This document shows positions 44,801-56,005 of a DNA stretch of 64,000 nt, piece after piece. Every line of letters begins with the position of its first letter. Position 1 is the first letter of the stretch. This stretch comes from Chamaecyparis obtusa (taxonomy: Eukaryota > Streptophyta > Pinopsida > Cupressales > Cupressaceae), in the NCBI GenBank assembly GCA_027943335.1, contig BSBK01008850.1, forward strand, positions 124,001 to 188,000. Reading direction: 5' to 3'. Below the pieces are notes generated by a model that saw only the letters and a list, made by a program, of their open reading frames with translations, ran no database searches and was not told the origin of the DNA. A program made the translations under genes and the position numbers.

Positions 44801-45655
44801 ATCTATGCGGTTCAAATTGTAATCAATAAGCAGCTCTTCCCCTGCACGTATTGATTTTATCGCACAGATGAATACACGATTTCCCTCGCGTGCCTCAAAT
44901 ATGCAATTGGGTTGCTTTATAGTTGACCCAGGTCGTGTACTATTTATAAAACCCGCAATATTCCCTGTTGCTTTTGGCCTTCCATCAATGTATATAGCCA
45001 CACTTTTACTTTGATTATTGTCTTGCTGTTGTATATAATTTGCCGAGAGTGCATACCTACGCATACTTTTTTTATATTGAACAATATGCATCCAACTTTT
45101 GTAATCGTAACATGGTCCAACATACTCCATCAATTCAGAAACTTTGTTGTAAGACACCTTTATGCCATCCATAGAAAATAGGCCCAAACCATGTAATGAT
45201 GATGGTGCTATGCGATATATCCTCTCATTAACACAAAAATCAGTGTTTATTGGAGGAAGTTCCTTGGGTACCCAATGTTTCTGTAGATTTTGGTACCTCA
45301 AGGGCACATCGATGTCGCCTTTCATCTCATCATCATAAGAACATGACCCCCCTTGAGCAAGGAAAAATTTCATGTGTTTATTGAATTTCCTTCTAATCCT
45401 TTGACCTCTAGTTAATCTCCCTATTCTAGATATACTGCATGTCTCACTTTCCTCTTCTATTCCTATATTTCCCTCACTCGAGGAAGACACTTCTGACAAA
45501 TACCTATTTGCTGGTACCTGCAAATGGGAGAGATCTTAGAAGACATCAATCTTACTATTGATAAGTGTATTAAATAGACTTTCTATAAGGTGTATTGACT
45601 TATAGCTGTCGATCCATGAGACTGTGCGGGATGCTCTTGAAAGGGGTTCAATTTC
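41869..45655 (-). CDS. SET-domain / TNPA-like (Ptta) fusion gene of the CACTA element
   Basis: Multi-exon gene on the minus strand. Exons read: 45655-~45590 (start uncertain), 45517-44774 (SET), 44676-44608, 44491-44264, 44159-44099, 43924-43808, 43639-43523, 43428-43359, 43207-42935, 42808-42712, 42602-42479, ~42350-42268, ~42197-42117, ~42015-41869. Borders are mostly GT/AG and phases join without frame loss. The later exons match the En/Spm Ptta/TNPA family (KRWNNQDKKLKDDL, VESRARLLDTSKATKARLEK, HGTHKLGSGGFSKLQA) and the protein ends in basic RKRKKK. A TGA at 42715-42717 replaces the Arg expected after KLQA (CGA to TGA), so this copy may yield a shortened product. No start codon was proven. 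TNPA-like proteins bind subterminal repeats; the SET part is described separately. Confidence 0.8.
44774..45517 (-). CDS. SET domain exon (lysine methyltransferase-type)
   Basis: 248 uninterrupted codons. A Ser/Glu-rich N-terminus and a basic stretch (GRLTRGQRIRRKFNKHMKF) precede a SET fold. In the numbering from base 45523 these are: SSLHGLGLFS (108-117, S-adenosylmethionine GxG), MEYVG (132-136, YxG), GNIAGFINST (187-196) with QPNC (204-207), and RAGEELLIDYN (226-236, the catalytic-Tyr ELxxDY motif). The usual NHSC box is replaced by NSTRPGS, and no Cys-rich post-SET follows. SET proteins methylate lysines of histones or other proteins. The donor at 44773 joins in frame to a TNPA-like exon, so it is either a fusion or an adjacent captured gene. 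Confidence 0.85.
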
Positions 45656-46398
45656 CTGCAAATGTAATTCAATTGTCGTGAGCATAATCACATCATAATC
45701 ATAATCACATCCATCATAAGCATCACATAAAAATTAAAAACATTAAAACGTACACATTATAACACTTAAATCAGGCTCACATTATAAGCCTGCTAGGGAA
45801 GTAGGCCTACTGAAGGGCTAAAACTGGGTTTTTGTATCAGCTGATGAGTTGAGGGCTTAGTAACCTTGGGGACATGCTATTTGAAGTTGTTTGATGTGTG
45901 TGGTGGAGGTGGAGGAAACACCTAGTTAAGGTGAAGTCAAGTTTGGAGCCTATTGAGGCATTGTGAGCATTTGATAGTTTGTTGATTAGATTGCTTGGAT
46001 GAATCCATTGGATGGATTGAGGGACATTGGGATTATTCCAAAGATGTAGAACGCTAAGGTGGCATAAGGATTTGGTGTGCACTCTGATAGGTTATGGAGT
46101 TGGCTTGGATCAAGGAGAGTGATCTTATGAAGATGCTTGGTTGGTGTTGTGAGAACACTTACAAATGCTTTTGACCTGAAAGAAAATAAGGCTCAATACA
46201 TTCATGCATCAATATGTGTTTTAAATAGTTTTATTTAATTAATTTAGATTAATAGTTAATTTAGATTAGCAGTATTCTATTTGTAGTTGAAACTTGTAGC
46301 TTTTAAATAGATAATGAATAAACTATGTAACCATTTAAGACAAATATATTTCTATCAAGAAATGAATATTAAATACATTAAGGATTGATGGCATACCT
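45656..46398. other. Region between the two CACTA genes
   Basis: Holds the 3' flank of TNPD and whatever promoter or upstream exons serve the SET-TNPA gene. The open frame 45837-46082 has no known motif. In En/Spm both products come from one pre-mRNA by alternative splicing, which is possible here. Confidence 0.35.
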
Positions 46399-46420
46399 TT
46401 AAATTTCATCATCATCATCC

Positions 46421-46457
<37 letters not shown>

Positions 46458-49400
46458 CATCATCGTCGTCATCATCATCGTCATCGTTGTCGTCGTTGTC
46501 GTCATCATCAACATCATCATCATCAACATCAACATCATCTTCATCATCATCATCAGTAGCAGCATCATCGTCATCATCTTCTTCTTCTTCTTCATGAAAA
46601 TTTGTCTCAGGAACATCATCCAATAATTGTCGATCGTGATCATCATCTACATCATCTTCTACTTCTTCGGTATCTTCTTCTTCCATCGCATTATACTTTA
46701 TCGGCCTTCCTCTCGGTTCATGTCTAACAACAAATGACCAACCCGGTTTATGTGAAACCTCTGAGTAAAATACTTGCTCACATTGGCTTGGAAGAACATA
46801 GGGCTCATCCCCAACTGGCTCAAACCACCTTGTATTAACCATTGTAAATCTATTATCATGTTCAATAACAGTTCTATTAGGATCATTTGGATTAAGTCGT
46901 AGCTTGTACCATTTGACAACGAAGAGTACTAATTTGAAGGAACTAAAGTCGCACTCAAGTATATCATCCAAAATGCCATAGTATTGATTTTTAGACTCTT
47001 GAGGATCTAAGTCATTTCTAGATGAAATATTAGTCACTTGAAAGACTGCAGTTATTCCAGAATCACAAGTTTTCTTCATGTCATCCAACACTTTGACGCG
47101 AAATTTTTGACCATTACAGAACATACCCTTGTGGTGTTTAACCTGCAATAATATGTGAAACATGTCAAAATTATTATATCGTGAGTTGATAAACATACGG
47201 GTGATTAATAATTTTGTACGTACCTGGAAATCTCTTAAACCATATGCTAAATCTATTTCCCTTTGCGTAACATTAGAATCTCCATTACGATGAGCTTCTT
47301 TAACCAATGAAGATACACCTTCCCATGTTAATGTGTGACCAGAATGTTGACATCGTTCAATCCATACCGTCATCTAATCAAGATTGTTTGGAATATACAA
47401 ATGTAGTGCATCCCACTCTCGAGCAACTGTACAAAAAAAAAATAGACGACTTACAACTGATTTATTTTGAAGATTAAGAAATAATTTATTACAATAAAAT
47501 CTTATAATTTATTACCTGTCACTTTCCTCAATCTACCTTTCCCCATCAAGTACTCCCCTTTGAATTTTTTAAAAGGGTCGAGATCCCAAATGTGATCTAC
47601 ATGGATATTTGAAGCAAACTTAGGAAGATATTCAGTAATGTACACCATAGTCTGGTATACCATGTATCCCTCTACCATAGAACCCTCAGGATGTGCTCTT
47701 TGTCGAACCAAAGCCTTCAAAGATTTCAAGTGCCTCTCAACCATCCACATTGACCTAGTGTGTGCAGGTCCACACAATTCAATCTCCTCAACTTGGTGTA
47801 TGAGGTAGTGTTCTTGTGCATTGAAAAAAGTTGGAGGTAGACACTTTTGCATTTCACACAGTAAATGAGGAATTCTTCTCTTCCAATAGTTTATATCTTC
47901 TTTATGGATTTCTTTAGATGACAACCACCTACATTAAGAGATTCAAGTCACAAAAAATATATAAATACGAGACTTTACAAAATAATATACAATAGATTAC
48001 ATAGCAAGAAAAACAAATCGCGAATATAATAAATATATACAACAAATTGAACAGATATTACTGCTTACCTCATGTATTTTCCAAGATCATATATCACTTG
48101 TTTGATGTTATTGTTGAAGTGCTCTGGGAGAGATAGAGGTAGCACGTACTGCAGTAATTATAAACCAATCATTTCATTATTTTCTAACATAACATAATGA
48201 ATAGTACACGTAGTTTATGAATATATTGTAAATACAGAAGAACATAACTTACCTTGATGAAAGTATGTCAATCATGCGTTTTGAGCCCTGGCCCAAATTC
48301 ACTTTTCTTTGATATGAGATTGCTTATGTTCCCAGCAAATCCTGTGGGAAATTGAATTTTTCGTATGACTTCTTTTATGGCATCACTTTGCTGCTCCGTT
48401 AATAACCAAGGAAGGGCACTTATATTAATCTGATCTCTATTGCTATTTGAGTGAATGAAATTCTTCAGTGCATGATTGGATTCATGAATGTCATTACAAA
48501 TTTTGATAATTTTTTCTTTGTCACGCCTTCCATCCAGTATTTTCCATAATGTCTCTGTTATATTCTTTCCAACATGCATAAGATCAAACAAATGCACAAT
48601 TTGTAGGTCCTCGTAGTAGGGCAACCTACTAAATTGTCTGGGATAGCTTTTTAGTCCCTTTGGAAGGTTGTCAGTAGTGCCTTGACGACCTTCACGATCA
48701 TCAATTACATAATTAGTAAACAAAAATCACAATAGAAATATATAAATTACAAACATAAACCATTAAGTGGAACGACATTACCTCGATGATTAATTCTATT
48801 ATATTCCAACTTCCATAGGCGAGGTGTCATTCTTCGTGGCTTTGATGTAGTCTCTTCTTTCCCATTGAAAAGATGTTTTTCCATACTTCGATACTTATGA
48901 TTCCTATGGAGGAAGTGTCTGTACTCATCAAACACATGCTTTCCTAAACTTTTTGAATGACGAGATTTCATCTTTGGACCACAAACTGGACATGCAAATT
49001 TTCCCTTTGTTTGAAGACCTACAAGATAATGATATAATTGGATTATTAAATATGTTGATTTTTATAATTAGAATTATCATGCGCAACTTGAATTCACTAT
49101 AACATACCACAAAAATGTGTTAGCCCTGGGGCATCATGTATTGTCCATACAAGTATTGCATGGAATTGAAATTGTCTTTGTCCTATTGGTCTAGACACGT
49201 CATACATAGTGACACCGTTCCATAACTCCACCAACTCGTCAATAAGAGGCTCAATATATACATTCATATCTTTAACTTGATATTTACCTACTTGAATGAA
49301 CAGTAACATTACATAATTATTGTGACCATTTTACTGTAAGATTTGTAAGTACATGTAAATTAATAACTATCAAATGATAAAATACCTGGAACAATCATTG

Positions 49401-50666
49401 CCAACATAATGTGCTCCCTCTTTATTGACATCCACGGAGGAATGTTATTGTTGATAACAAAAACAGGCCACACCGAGCAAACAGATCTCATCTCTCCAAA
49501 TGGATTGACACCATCCGCTACCAATGAAAGCCTGAGATTATGAGGTTCTTCTTTGAAGTGTTGCCACTTTTCCTCTATGTGCATAAATGCTGAACCATCC
49601 GCAGGGATTCGAATAATGTTATCTCGACTTCTATTGCGTGCATGGTAATCCATAAATTGTGCCAAGCTAGTACACCTGAATAATTGTCACATCCGTGGAA
49701 TAATGGGGATGTAACGAAGAACCTTGTGAGTCACCTTTTTTGTTATTCGATCTATTCGATATCTACTCGTATGACATACAAGGCATTGTGTTGCAAATTC
49801 ATGTTCTTTATAATATATAATATGATCATTGGGACAAGCATGTATTGCTTGATACTGCATTCCAATATCTTTCATAATAGCAGATAATTCTCGATATGAG
49901 TGAGATAGAATATTTGATGGTGGTAACAAAAACTCGCCTATCAATCTACAGCAAAAACTATAAGTTGTTAATGTAAACAATATTAGTGGTACATTATTCA
50001 CCCTTTGTTAACTATAAAGACATATATGACATACCTTAACATACGTGACATTGTTATGTTGGATAAACCATTCATAACCTTCAAGTTCAACAACAACAAT
50101 ACAGCAAAGAGAAGAGTTGTTTGGGAGTCTTTGTATAAGGGCTCGTATGCCTTCTCAAGTAGAGGTACATCGAGGCTATCATCATCATCATGATCAGATC
50201 CGCTTGGACTAAATGTGTCATGGATCAATGTATTTATACCATCATCTTCAATTGTGTTTTCTGGTGCATGATCGTCATCTTCCATGGGATCATTATCTTC
50301 ACCTTGGATATTCGCACCCCCATGTTCCTCCATATCATGTACTTCCCTGGGGAGATCAACCTATATAAAATTGATTAACATAAATAAACCATGATCTTCA
50401 ACTCATCATCAAGTGATTTCATATGTATATAAATTGTTAAAATGATATAATGAACAACTTACCAATGGATGATAGTCATGCCCCCCTTCAATGTGACCAT
50501 TCTCCCTACAATGTCTCTTAACTGTTTTGATTAGCAGTCTTCTACGGTTTAAGCCCTTACAAATTTTGCAGGGACAATAACATTTTCCATCACCTTTTCT
50601 TTTCAAGTTAGACCACAATCTAGCGATTGTCTCCCTATTTTGTTCTTCACTTATATTATCTGACAT
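46399..50666 (-). pseudogene. TNPD/tnp2 CACTA transposase gene
   Basis: Exons on the minus strand are 50666-~50463, ~50361-50036, ~49940-49387, ~49287-49108, ~49022-48781, ~48710-48247, ~48149-48070, ~47935-47512, ~47430-47225 and ~47142-46399. Domains in order: transposase-associated (MSDNISEEQ...CPCKICKGLNRR), tnp2 core (RIPADGSAFMHIEEKW, LRLSLVADGVNPFGEMRSV, WPVFVINNNIPPWM, GKFACPVCGPK, HLFDLMHVGKNITETLW), DUF4218 (LPPTFFNAQEHYLIHQVEEI, ERHLKSLKALVRQRAHPEGS) and DUF4216 (NQYYGILDDILECDFSSFKL). The C-terminus is a ~90-residue acidic tail. Nonsense codons at 49687-49689, 48268-48270 and 47374-47376 break an otherwise complete gene. The product would cut and join the CACTA ends. Confidence 0.9.
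46403..46700 (-). repeat. CAT/ATC trinucleotide repeat encoding an acidic tail
   Basis: A trinucleotide run (CAT/ATC on the plus strand, GAT on the coding strand) expands the C-terminus of the transposase into a tract dominated by Asp and Glu. Antisense frames of Met and Thr here are artefacts of the repeat. Confidence 0.9.
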
Positions 50667-51482
50667 GATCGTTCTTCGCAGGAAGCAAAAATTGGGCTAT
50701 GAAAACTTCGGTCTACAACTTTCAGTGACTAAGCAAAATTGTCAAAAGTACACAAATCTTCTTAGACCTTGTTAAATCCTTTAATATTGTAAAAGTCTAG
50801 TTAAAATATACATTAGATTAAAAAATATACAATTTTCATGCCTGAGCGCGCGGCTATGACTAGTGCAATGGTCTTCTTGCTTAGCTCTAGAAGCTCTCTA
50901 GCAATCAAAACATATAAGCTACAAGGCCCAACAGCAATTTCAAAACATATAAGCTACAAGGCAAGACATATTACATGACATGGCAAAAGGATTAAAATAT
51001 ACATTAGATTAAAATATATGAATTTTCAAACCTGAGCGCGCAGCTATAACTCGTGCAATGGTCTTCTTGCTTAGCTCTAGAAGCTCTCCAGCAATCAAAA
51101 CATATAAGCTATTAGAATTCATTAATTTTCTGTAATTGGAAAACTCTATTTGATATTAGACCGTAAAGTACTACTATTCTCTCCATAAGAACTAAGTACA
51201 AAATTCTTTCAAGTTCACATCCATGATTCCCTTTAGATTAAAATATACAGCAAAAATAAGCTAAAAGTCTAGTTAAAATATTCATTAGATTAAAAAATAT
51301 ACAATTTTCAAACCTGAGCGCGCGGCTATAACTCGTGCAATGGTCTTCTTGCTTAGCTTTAGAAGCTCTCCAGCAATCAAAACATATAAGCTACAAGGCC
51401 TAATAGCAATTTCAAAACAAGGGTCATCAAAAGAACCAAAAACAATGTGTGCAAACAATACCTTGTGAAGTGGTATAGACAA
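50667..51482 (-). promoter_or_regulatory. Upstream region of TNPD with three direct repeats
   Basis: Three ~120-bp copies at about 50810-50930, 50990-51115 and 51270-51395 share ATTAGATTAAAAxATAT, CCTGAGCGCGC, GTGCAATGGTCTTCTTGCTT and AGCAATCAAAACATATAAGC. They lie directly upstream of the transposase start, where promoter and untranslated exons should be. In the coding direction each copy includes a short open segment (GELLKLSKKTIARVIAARSG). They could be promoter repeats or duplicated non-coding exons. Confidence 0.55.
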
Positions 51483-53033
51483 TTAGAAGATGCTACTATG
51501 TGCTAGGGAACTTCTTAGAACTGTTGGTATATTCTTACAACTTGTTACACCTGGGATATTCTTCTCTGTAGATGCTACTGTGTGCCGTGGTCCAAACGGG
51601 CCCATAAATGTGGTTGAATAGCAATACATTCAAGTGGCAATTACACAAGGGACAGTCACTGTGAGATATCCTCATGTGTGACTGTCCTTGTCACAAATGA
51701 GGACATCTCACAGTGACTGTCCCTTGTGTAATTGCCACTTGAAAGAGGTCAGTCGATGTAAAGACAACATGATAATGTACACATACAATGAGTGTACATT
51801 ATCATGTTGTCTTTATAGTGGCTGCCCTCATGTTGTATATTCTTCTCTGTAGATGCTACTACGTGCTAGGGAACTTCTTAGAACTGTTGGTATATTCTTA
51901 CAACTTGTTACACCTGGGATATTCTTCTCTGTAGATGCTACTGTGTGTCGTGGTCCAAACGGGCCCATAAATGTGGTTGAATAGCAATACATTCAAGTGG
52001 CAATTACACAAGGGACAGTCACTGTGAGATGTCCTCATGTGTGACTGTCCTTGTCACAAATGAGGACATCTCACAGTGACTGTCCCTTGTGTAATTGCCA
52101 CTTGAATGAGGAACAAGGAGGAAGTGATACAATAATAGGGGGGTGATCATTTTAAAATGTGTTGGACACAGATATGTCCTCATTTCTGGGTATTTTAGCT
52201 CTCTAACAGCTGAATACCAGATTAAATAATAATGACAAAAGAAAAATAAACCCAACGTACTCAGAAATTGTAGCTGTGATTTTGCGGAGGGAATCTCTCT
52301 CGGCGCTGTTGAAAACACAAATGACAACCCGCTTGATTTCGCGGAGGGAATCTCTCTCGGTGCTGTTCAAAACACAAATGATAACCCGCTTGATTTCGCG
52401 GAGGGAATCTCTCTCGGCGCTGTTGAAAACACAAATGACAACGTTCCTTTTTTTTTTGCACTTATATCCCGACCAACATAAGGTCCATTTGTAATACAAC
52501 ATGATAATGTACACTTACAGTGAGTGTACATTATCATGTTGTCCTTAGAGTGACTATCCTCATTTGTTGAAGAAGAAAAGCATTAATGTGGCTGAATAGC
52601 AATACATTCAAGTGGCAATTACACAAGGGACAATCACTATGAGATGTCCTCATTTGTGATTGTCCTTACAGTGAGTGTACATTATCATGGTGTCTTTAGA
52701 GTGATTGTCCTCATTTGTTGAAGAAGAAAAGCATTAATGTGGTTCAATAGCAATACATTCAAGTGGCAATTACACAAGGGACAATCACTGTGAGATGTCC
52801 TCATGTGTGACTGTCCTTGTCACAAATGAGGACATCTCACAATGATTGTCCCTTGTGTAATTCAAGTGGCAATTACACAAGGGACAGTCACTGTGAGATG
52901 TCCTCATTTGTGACTGTCCTTACAATGAGTGTACATTATCATGTTGTCTTTAGAGTGACTGTCCTCATTTATTGAAGAAGAAAAGCATTAATGTGGTTCA
53001 ATAGCAATACATTCAAGTGGCAATTACACAGGG
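51483..53033. repeat. Palindromic repeat array, right block 1
   Basis: Inverted-orientation counterpart of the left blocks: CCAAACGGGCCCATAAATG modules at 51591 and 51953, ACATTATCATGTTGTC hairpins, and a tandem of three ~60-bp units (52280-52441) containing GCGGAGGGAATCTCTCTCGG and TGTTGAAAACACAAATGA. Open frames 52203-52514 on both strands arise from these tandem units. Confidence 0.85.
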
Positions 53034-53038
53034 GACAA

Positions 53039-55056
53039 TGTCATGAGCCGTGACATATTGAACTTAGTATAATAATAAAATGATTAGATGATATATAATA
53101 ATCTATTATTAACAGTATATAACAATAATATATAATTATTATCAAAAGATAATAATAATATATAGTTAGCATAATAAGTAATATGTTAATTAAATAATAT
53201 TAAAATATTAATAAATAATATAATTATGATTATAATTATAATATAAATTAATAATAAATAATTATTAATAAATTATATATATTATATTATAATAATATAT
53301 TAAGTAATAATATTAAATCAATTATTGATATAATAATTTTAATATATAAATAATATTAATAAACCTCTCAATATAAAACAATATGTTATCACTATAATAA
53401 TATTTATTATAATATTATTAATATTACTAACATCATTAATTATAATATTTAATAATAACAATAACATTAATAATAATAATAATAACGTTTAAAGCAATAT
53501 CGAATATCTGTAATCGATATACATCTACATTAAACATCTGCATTATCTATCACGATGAGGAATGAAGAAGTGATACAACAATCACTAGTCATTACACATC
53601 GATACCATGAGAGGATGATTAATGAACCAAATACTATGAAGTCAAGATCAACATGATATGAATAAGGGATAGGTCGCTATGTGTTTCAGAAGATGTATTG
53701 ATAAGCAAGAAGGATAACCATTCATATATTATAAATAATCGTTAATTGCACAAGTTTAGACAATGACATATCCGATAAAGCAATATCAAACATGAAGACC
53801 CGCTAGCAAATATGCACCATCACTTCCTATGTTATCATGACAATAACATAAACTAGATTGAATTCTACTATCTATATCAATAGACACCACATAGGAGGAT
53901 ATCGACTAAAGGATTGAAAGATTATCGATTGTCTGAGATAAACCACATCTTGTAGAAACACAAAAGCATCAGTGATTATATCACAAGCTATTGATGAATG
54001 AGGCATCAGTCATGGATAATAAGTACAATGTATCCTTAAGTATTAACAGGAATGGAAGTCAATTTGAAGATCAAACTCCATTACCAGCAATCAACCAATA
54101 AATGGACAATTATCAGAAAATGATATCGACTTATATCAGACTAGAAAGATTGGATATAATCATAACAATATGGGATAAGGCAAGAGTTAATATCGATTGA
54201 CTAAATACTAATGATAGTTAGACCAAACTAATACAAACACAATGGATGTTAACTACTGGTTGCACTACCAATTAGGAAAGATTACCTTCATAAAAAGATT
54301 TGATATTGAGTCAATCTGGGAGTTATCTATGATCAGAAAATAATGAAATAATATTATGTGAACTGTCGGATTATGGAAAGGTGTGATTAACAAAGGGACA
54401 TGGAGGAAGAAACAAGACACGTCTCATTCATAGCATCTCTTCATTTGTTAAAGACAATATAAGAATGCATTCTCGTCAGTCACTCAAGGCATCATTAGAA
54501 CTTTATTTACTTATCCATATTTGGATATACTCAATAGAGCATCTTCCTTTGGCAGTTTGGTTTCAAGTTTATCATTGCAGATTAGAGACAACACCATGAT
54601 TGCACAGATAGAAAGGATAGTCAGAAACAACATCAATATTTGAAGTTGCAAGCATATAATTCAGAATCTGAAATAGCAACATATCACTCATAGCGATATT
54701 ACACATTTGCATAATTACATCATCATATCAGACACAACAAATACATTGCTGTAAGCAATACTTATTGATTGTATATCGATATTGTTTATATCAGACATAG
54801 CATCATTATACTATCACTATAAGTGATAGGAAACATCATATTCATAACATATTTCATATCATTATATCCGACAGTGCTATTAAACATATTGGTATCAATA
54901 TCATCTTGCACACATATTGTGATTGAATCTGAAATAGTGGTTGATATCTTAAGTAACCTCCATTACTTAGTTTAATTGTAAGTATCTGATAGAGTAAGTC
55001 TGAGAAGTGGAGTAATTGTTCCTGTTTTCCAAGTTAGCCAAAAAGGGGACATTACA
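53039..55056 (-). mobile_element. 2.0-kb LTR-like insertion in CACTA (TSD GACAA)
   Basis: Flanked by identical GACAA at 53034-53038 and 55057-55061. On the minus strand it starts TGTAATGTCCCC and ends GGCTCATGACA, with TG...CA ends as in LTRs. A ~450-bp segment at 53060-53500 is nearly pure A/T, and the rest has no open frame. Most simply a solo LTR; a small non-autonomous retroelement is the alternative. Confidence 0.85.
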
Positions 55057-55061
55057 GACAA

Positions 55062-56005
55062 TCACTGTGAGATGTCCTCATGTGTGACTGTCCTTGTCAC
55101 AAATGAGGACATCTCACAATGACTGTCCCTTGTGTAATTCAAGTGGCAATTACACAAGGGACAGTCACTGTGAGATGTCCTCATTTGTGACTGTCCTTAC
55201 AGTGAGTGTACATTATCATGTTGTCTTTAGAGTGAATGTCCTCATTTGTTGAAGAAGAAAAGCATTAATGTGGTTCAATAGCAATACATTCAAGTGACAA
55301 TTACACAAGGGACAATCACTGTGAGATGTCCTCATGTGTGACTATCCTTGTCACAAATGAGGACATCTCACAATGACTGTCCCTTATGTAATTCAAGCGG
55401 AAATTACACAAGGGACAGTCACTGTGAGATGTCCTCATTTGTGACTGTCCTTATAGTGAGTGTACATTATCATGTTGTCTTTAGAGTGACTGTCCTCATT
55501 TGTTGAAGAAGAAAAGCATTAATGTGGTTCAGTAGCAATACATTCAAGTGGCAATTACACAAGGGACAATCACTGTGAGATGTCCTCATGTGTGACTGTC
55601 CTTATCACAAATGAGGACATCTCACAATGACTGTCCCTTATGTAATTCAAGCAGCAATTACACAAGGGACAGTCACTGTGAGATGTCCTCATTTGTGACT
55701 ATCCTTACAGTGAGTGTACATTATCATGTTGTCTTTAGAGTGACTGTCCTCATTTGTTGAAGAAGAAAAGCATTAATGTGGTTCAATAGAAATACATTCT
55801 AGTGGCAATTACACAAGGGACAATCACTGTGAGATGTCCTCATTTGTGACTGTCCTTACAGTGAGTGTACATTATCATGTTGTCTTTAGAGTGACTGTCC
55901 TCATTTGTTGAAGAAGAAAAGCATTAATGTGGTTCAATAGCAATACATTCAAGTGGAAATTACACAAGGGACAATCGATCACTGTGAGATGTCCTCATGT
56001 GTGAC
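55062..56005. repeat. Palindromic repeat array, right block 2 (tandem ~245-bp units)
   Basis: About four consecutive units share GAAGAAGAAAAGCATTAATG, CAATTACACAAGGGACAATC, CACTGTGAGATGTCCTCATG and ACATTATCATGTTGTCTTTA, more regular than elsewhere in the element, indicating recent tandem amplification. Confidence 0.88.

Noticed and set aside
46335..46646. Met/Thr-rich open frame on the minus strand
   Set aside because: Out-of-frame reading of the GAT microsatellite within the transposase tail.
52203..52514. Overlapping open frames on both strands with repeated peptide units
   Set aside because: Produced by three tandem ~60-bp DNA repeats whose length is a multiple of three or nearly so; no protein family resemblance.
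55062..56005. Regular repeats that could suggest a CRISPR array
   Set aside because: Units are ~245 bp without unique spacers and occur in a plant transposon.
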